From positions 11,373,501 through 11,437,500 of the forward strand of contig NZ_AP028461.1 of NCBI RefSeq assembly GCF_033097365.1: DNA of 64,000 nucleotides. Direction: 5' to 3'. A model generated the notes under the pieces. That model made no database searches, had not been told where the DNA came from, and saw nothing but the letters and a program-made list of their open reading frames with translations. Positions 59,489 through 64,000 of this stretch are shown here, piece by piece (position 1 is the first letter of the stretch; each line of letters starts with the position of its first letter). The position numbers were made by a program, and so were the translations under genes. Source of the stretch: Actinoplanes sichuanensis. Its GTDB lineage: Bacteria > Actinomycetota > Actinomycetes > Mycobacteriales > Micromonosporaceae.

Positions 59489-61546
59489 GTGACCGCGCAA
59501 CCAGAGACCTTGTACGGGGCTGACGACCTCACGCACCTGGAAGGGCTCGACGCTGTCCGCAAACGCCCGGGCATGTACATCGGGTCCACCGACAGCAGAG
59601 GCATCAACCACCTCGCAAACGAGATCATCGACAACTGCACCGACGAGGGAGTCGGCGGCCACGCCACCCGCATCGCCGTGACGCTGCACAGCGACGGCTC
59701 GGTCCAGGTCGACGACGACGGCCGGGGCATCCCCACCGACGTGCACGCCAAGTCCGGGCTGAGCGGCGTCGAGCTGGTGCTGACCCGGCTGCACGCCGGC
59801 GGCAAGTTCGGCGGCTCCGGCTACAAGACGTCGGGCGGCCTGCACGGCGTCGGCGCGTCCGCGGTCAACGCGCTCGCCCACCGCTTCGACGTGACCGTCA
59901 AGCGGGACGGCAAGGTCCACGAGATCTCGTTCCAGCGGGGCGTGCCCGGCGTCTTCGACGGCCCCGGGCCGGACGCGCCGTTCACCCGTGAGCCCGGCCT
60001 GCGGGTGGCCCGCCGGATGAAGCGGGGCGAGCCCAGCGGCACCTCGATCCGGTATTGGTATGACGCCCGCTACTTCGAGACCGGCGCCCGGCTCGACGTC
60101 GACGCCGTCCGCACCAAGCTGCGCAACACCGCGTTCCTGGTCCCCGGCGTGCAGTACACACTCTTCGACGCGGGCGCCGAGGAGCCGGCCACCGAGACGT
60201 TCCACTACCCCAACGGCCTGGCCGACATGGTGGACTTCCTCACTCCGGCCTCGGACAAGCCGGTCTCCGGCACGCTGCTGGTCACCGGCGAGGGCACCTA
60301 CAAGGAGAATGCCGCCGACGCCAACGGCGTGATGCAGTCCAACGTCGTCCGGCACGCGCAGGTCGAGGTGGCCTTCCGCTGGGGCACCGGCTACGAGCGC
60401 ACCGTCGAGTGCTTCACCAACACCATCCGCAACATGCACGGCGGCACCCACCGCAAGGGCTTCGAGCGCGCTCTCGTGCGGGCCCTGACCGAGGCCATCC
60501 GCAACGCCCGGGGGCTGCTCAAGCCCAAGGAGGAGCCGCCCGTCCTGGACGACTTCCTGGAGGGCATGACCGCGGTCATCCACGTGCGGGTGCCGGAGCC
60601 GCAGTTCACCTCGCAGACCAAGGACGAGCTGTCCACGGCCGGTGTCGCCCGGGTGATGCAGAGCCTGGTCGAGGCGTATCTGAAGGAGTGGATCGACGGC
60701 CGGCGGACCAAGACCGAGGCCCGCACCGTCCTGCAGAAGGTGGTGGACGCGGCCCGCGTCCGGCTCACCCAGAAACAGCAGAAGGACGCGGCCCGCCGCA
60801 AGACCGCCCTGGAGGGCGCGTCGATGCCGGCCAAGCTGGTCGACTGTCGGGCGATCGGCATCGACCGGTCCGAGCTGTTCATCGTCGAGGGTGACTCGGC
60901 GCTCGGCACCGCCCGGATGGCCCGCTCCTCGGAATACCAGGCGTTGCTGCCGATCCGCGGCAAGATCCTCAACGTGCAGAAGGCGAGCCTCCAGCAGGTC
61001 CTCGACAACGCCGAGTGCTCGGCGATCGTCCAGGTCCTCGGGGCCGGCTCGGGCCGCACGTTCGACATCGGCTCGATGCGCTACGGCCGCGTCATGATCA
61101 TGGCGGACGCCGACGTCGACGGCTCGCACATCCGGACCCTGCTGATCACGCTCTTCGCGAAGTACATGCGGCCGGTCATCGAGAACGGTCGGCTCTTCGC
61201 CGCGATGCCACCCCTGCACAAGGTGGTCACCAAGGGCCGTAACTCGGAGACCCTCTACACGTACACCCAGCAGGAGATGGAGAGCACGGTCGGCCGCCTG
61301 GAGCGGGCCGGCCGGCAGGTGCAGAAACCGGTGCCCCGGTTCAAGGGTCTCGGTGAGATGGACGCCGACGAGCTGTGGGACACCACGATGAACCCGGCCG
61401 AGCGCACCGTCCGCCGGATCACCATCGAGGACGCCGAGCGCGCCGAAGCCACCCTCGAGCTGCTCATGGGTGAACGGGTCGAGCCCCGGAAGAACTGGTT
61501 GATCGAGGCCGCGGGCCGGATCGACCAAGAGACGATCGACGCCTGA
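59489..61546 (+). CDS. parE: DNA topoisomerase IV subunit B
   Basis: 685 residues from the GTG at 59489, with CGGGAG upstream. The GHKL ATPase has Glu45/Asn49 (NEIIDNCTDEG), DDDGRGIP and the glycine-rich lid KTSGGLHGVGASAVNAL. The transducer domain follows, then the TOPRIM part with VEGDSALGTA (EGDSAGG in most gyrases), PIRGKILNV and the metal site DADVDGSHIR. The length and the QKAS/ALG variants fit the actinobacterial topoisomerase IV B type, not GyrB, which lies near the origin with gyrA. It relaxes and decatenates DNA together with the subunit encoded 14 bases downstream. Confidence 0.9.
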   Translation: MTAQPETLYGADDLTHLEGLDAVRKRPGMYIGSTDSRGINHLANEIIDNCTDEGVGGHATRIAVTLHSDGSVQVDDDGRGIPTDVHAKSGLSGVELVLTRLHAGGKFGGSGYKTSGGLHGVGASAVNALAHRFDVTVKRDGKVHEISFQRGVPGVFDGPGPDAPFTREPGLRVARRMKRGEPSGTSIRYWYDARYFETGARLDVDAVRTKLRNTAFLVPGVQYTLFDAGAEEPATETFHYPNGLADMVDFLTPASDKPVSGTLLVTGEGTYKENAADANGVMQSNVVRHAQVEVAFRWGTGYERTVECFTNTIRNMHGGTHRKGFERALVRALTEAIRNARGLLKPKEEPPVLDDFLEGMTAVIHVRVPEPQFTSQTKDELSTAGVARVMQSLVEAYLKEWIDGRRTKTEARTVLQKVVDAARVRLTQKQQKDAARRKTALEGASMPAKLVDCRAIGIDRSELFIVEGDSALGTARMARSSEYQALLPIRGKILNVQKASLQQVLDNAECSAIVQVLGAGSGRTFDIGSMRYGRVMIMADADVDGSHIRTLLITLFAKYMRPVIENGRLFAAMPPLHKVVTKGRNSETLYTYTQQEMESTVGRLERAGRQVQKPVPRFKGLGEMDADELWDTTMNPAERTVRRITIEDAERAEATLELLMGERVEPRKNWLIEAAGRIDQETIDA

Positions 61547-61560
61547 GAGGTCCGCTACCA

Positions 61561-64000
61561 ATGGCACGCCGCAAATCCGACAAGCGCGTCGACCTGTCCG
61601 CGTTCGACCAGGCGGGCGCCCGGGTCATCGACAACCCGCTCACCACCGAGGTGGAGGACTCCTACCTGGAGTACGCCTACTCGGTCATCCACTCACGTGC
61701 GCTGCCCGACGCCCGGGACGGGCTGAAGCCGGTGCACCGGCGGATCCTCTGGTCCATGTCCGAGCAGGGGCAGCGCCCCGACCGGCCCTATGTGAAATCG
61801 GCCCGCGTCGTCGGCGACGTGATGGGTAAGTACCACCCGCACGGTGACGTCGCGATCTACGACGCCCTGGTCCGGCTGGCCCAGGACTTCTCGCTCAACA
61901 CGCCGCTCATCGACGGCCACGGCAACTTCGGCTCGCCCGACGACGGTCCGGCCGCCGCCCGGTACACCGAGGCCCGGATGTCCCGCGAGGCGATGCTGCT
62001 GGTCGGCGAGCTCGGTGAGGGCACCGTCGACTTCAAGCCCACCTACGACGGCTCCGAGACCGAGCCCAAGGTGCTGCCCGCCGCCTTCCCGAACCTGCTG
62101 GTCAACGGCACGTCCGGGATCGCCGTCGGGATGGCGACGAACATGATCCCGCACAACCTCGGTGAGGTCGTGGCGGCCGCCCGGCACCTGATCAAGAAGC
62201 CCGCGGCCGACCTCGACGAGCTGATGCGCTTCGTGCCCGGCCCCGACCTGCCCACCGGCGGCCAGCTGCTCGGGCTCGACGAGGTGCGCCGGGCGTATGA
62301 GACCGGTCGCGGCGTCGTCCGGATCCGGGCCCGCGCCGAGACCGGCCTGCTCGAGGGCGGCCGCGGCCGGCAGGCCATCACCGTCACCGAGCTGCCCTAC
62401 GGCGTCGGCGCCGAGAAGATCATCGAGGCGATCACCGACGAGGTGAAGGGCAAGGTCATCACCTCCGGCCCGCGGCGTGGCCAGCGCCAGGCGGCCCGCC
62501 TGACCGGGATCGCCGACGTCAAGGACCTCACCGACCGCGAGCACGGCACCCGGCTCGTCATCGAGTGCAAGGTCGGCGTCAACCCGCAGGCCCTGCTGGC
62601 CGACCTCTACCGGCTCACCCCGTTGGAGAGCTCGTTCGGCATCAACAACCTGGTCCTGGTCGACGGGCAGCCCCGTACGCTCGGGTTGAAGGCTCTTCTC
62701 GAAGTCTTCGTGCAGCACCGCTACGACGTCGTGACCAGGCGCACGCTTTACCGGCGGACCAAGCGCGAGGACCGTCTGCACCTGGTCGACGGCCTGCTCA
62801 TCGCCCTGATCGACATCGACCGGGTGGTCGCGCTGATCCGGGCCAGCGACGACGCGGCCGCGGCCAAGGCCGGTCTGATGACCGAGTTCGGGCTCTCCGA
62901 CATCCAGGCGACCTACATTCTGGACACTCCGTTGCGGCGGCTCACCCGGTTCGACCGGATCGAGCTGGAGGCCGAGCAGGACCGGCTCCGCAGCGAGATC
63001 GCCGACCTCACCCGGATCCTCGACAACGAGGACGTCCTCAAGAAGGTCGTCTCCGACGAGCTGGCCGCCGTGGCCAAGGAGTTCGGGGCCGCCCGCCGGA
63101 CCACCCTGATCGACGGTGACCTGAAGGAGGTCCTCGCCGCCTCGGTGCCGGCCGGTCCGCTCGAGGTCGCCGACGACCCCTGCCAGGTGATCCTCTCCGC
63201 GTCCGGTCTGATCGCCCGGACCGCGGCCGAGAGCGAGGAGTCCACCGAGGCCCGTAAGCGCAGCGGTCGCGTCAAACACGACGCGGTCCGCGCGATCATC
63301 CACTCCACCGCCCGCGGCCGGATCCTGCTCGTCACCAACCGGGGCCGGGCGTTCAAGACCGATGTGCTCACCCTGCCGGTCCTGCCCGAGCAGTCGGGGA
63401 CCGTCTCGCTGCGCGGCGGCATGTCCGCGTCCGAGCTGGTGCCCCTGCACAAGGGCGAGCGGGTCGTCGGCATGGCCCCGCTCGGCGGCGGCGAGTCGCC
63501 CGGCATCGCGATGGGCACCAAGTTCGGCATCGTCAAGGTGTGCGCCCCGGAGTGGCCGGTCCGGTCCGACGAGTTCGAGGTGATCACGCTCAAGGAGGGT
63601 GACGAGGTCCTGCAGGCGACCTGGCTCACCGACGGCGCCGAGTCCCTCGTCTTCGTCACGTCCGACGCCAACCTGCTTCGCTTCCCGGCGAAACTGGTGC
63701 GGCCACAGGGCCTCAAGGGCGGCGGCATGGCCGGGGTCAACGTCGGCCCGGAGGCCGAGGTGATCTCCTTCAACGCGGTCGTCACGTCCGACAGCGCCCA
63801 CGGCGAACCCATGGTCGTCACCTCCACCGGTACCCAGGTCAAGGTGTCACCGTTCGCGTCCTACCCGGCCAAGGGCCGCGCCACCGGCGGTGTCCGGGTG
63901 CAGCGGTTCCTCAAGGGCGAGACGCAGCTCGTCGTCGCCTGGGTCGGGCCGCGGCCGGTCGGCGCCTCCAACACCGGCGATCCGGTCGAGCTCCCCGAAC
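61561..64000 (+). CDS. parC: DNA topoisomerase IV subunit A, 3' end outside window
   Basis: The frame is open from the ATG at 61561 to the window end (813 codons). The N-terminus MARRKSDKRVDLSAF leads into the breakage-reunion domain: YSVIHSRALPDARDGLKPVHRRILWSM, GKYHPHGD, and the catalytic Tyr135 in AARYTEARMS. FPNLLVNGTSGIAVGMATN and a coiled-coil (LEAEQDRLRSEI) follow, then the start of the beta-pinwheel C-terminal domain (GRVKHDAVRAIIHS, GRILLVTNRGRAFK). GAGAGG precedes the ATG. It forms the A2B2 enzyme with the upstream subunit. Confidence 0.9.
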   Translation, partial: MARRKSDKRVDLSAFDQAGARVIDNPLTTEVEDSYLEYAYSVIHSRALPDARDGLKPVHRRILWSMSEQGQRPDRPYVKSARVVGDVMGKYHPHGDVAIYDALVRLAQDFSLNTPLIDGHGNFGSPDDGPAAARYTEARMSREAMLLVGELGEGTVDFKPTYDGSETEPKVLPAAFPNLLVNGTSGIAVGMATNMIPHNLGEVVAAARHLIKKPAADLDELMRFVPGPDLPTGGQLLGLDEVRRAYETGRGVVRIRARAETGLLEGGRGRQAITVTELPYGVGAEKIIEAITDEVKGKVITSGPRRGQRQAARLTGIADVKDLTDREHGTRLVIECKVGVNPQALLADLYRLTPLESSFGINNLVLVDGQPRTLGLKALLEVFVQHRYDVVTRRTLYRRTKREDRLHLVDGLLIALIDIDRVVALIRASDDAAAAKAGLMTEFGLSDIQATYILDTPLRRLTRFDRIELEAEQDRLRSEIADLTRILDNEDVLKKVVSDELAAVAKEFGAARRTTLIDGDLKEVLAASVPAGPLEVADDPCQVILSASGLIARTAAESEESTEARKRSGRVKHDAVRAIIHSTARGRILLVTNRGRAFKTDVLTLPVLPEQSGTVSLRGGMSASELVPLHKGERVVGMAPLGGGESPGIAMGTKFGIVKVCAPEWPVRSDEFEVITLKEGDEVLQATWLTDGAESLVFVTSDANLLRFPAKLVRPQGLKGGGMAGVNVGPEAEVISFNAVVTSDSAHGEPMVVTSTGTQVKVSPFASYPAKGRATGGVRVQRFLKGETQLVVAWVGPRPVGASNTGDPVELPE

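Noticed and set aside
59396..63801. Long minus-strand frames opposite parE and parC
   Set aside because: Shadows of highly conserved topoisomerase genes; no domain motifs.

Overview
The window looks like chromosome of a high-GC actinobacterium, most plausibly a Micromonosporaceae-type organism (Actinoplanes or a relative). The reasons are extreme third-position GC, frequent GTG/TTG starts, apparently leaderless genes (a TANNNT box 6-7 nt before the start codon), an F420-type oxidoreductase and actinobacterial topoisomerase IV genes. This placement is an inference; no rRNA or tRNA gene is visible.

Layout. 1-5 kb: ABC export genes (a permease cut by the window start, its ATPase, and a divergent ATPase with an AbrB-like tail) and a PRPP synthetase-like protein. 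5-9 kb: hybrid histidine kinase, small membrane protein, secreted SGNH esterase, small conserved protein. 9-17 kb: a galactoside utilisation locus (LacI-type repressor, GH42 beta-galactosidase, two ABC permeases, solute-binding lipoprotein, GH36 alpha-galactosidase) with two operators at the divergent promoter. 17-22 kb: ferredoxin-reductase-like and sulfite-oxidase-like pair, subtilisin-like protease, F420-type protein, DUF234-type ATPase.

22.4-26.3 kb: a tightly overlapping four-gene operon of an NrtR-like Nudix regulator, a J-domain pseudokinase, a VWA protein and a divergent adenylosuccinate-synthetase homologue, with a 27-bp interrupted palindrome before the first gene. This is the best candidate here for a poorly described system. 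Next comes a DUF1540 protein with iron-box-like sites upstream.

27-39 kb: a surface-protein island. It holds three secreted proteins with TIG-like domains, two subtilisin-like proteases (a third paralogue lies at 18.5-20.3 kb) and four membrane-anchored proteins sharing a new-looking C-terminal domain (RCT...CWRxSxxRS). Secreted genes lie on the plus strand, anchored ones on the minus strand, with strong hairpins between each convergent pair.

40-48.6 kb: methyltransferase, then a SWIM/DUF5691, MoxR-type AAA+, DUF5682, VWA operon in which SWIM and DUF5691 are fused. 48.6-55.6 kb: NAD(P)-binding protein, EamA transporter whose frame runs antisense into it, MarR regulator, glutathionyl-hydroquinone-reductase-like protein, two-component system, lipoprotein and DUF5995 protein. 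55.7-59.4 kb: large AAA/LuxR regulator divergent from a one-domain class III cyclase. 59.5-64 kb: topoisomerase IV subunits B and A, the latter cut by the window end.
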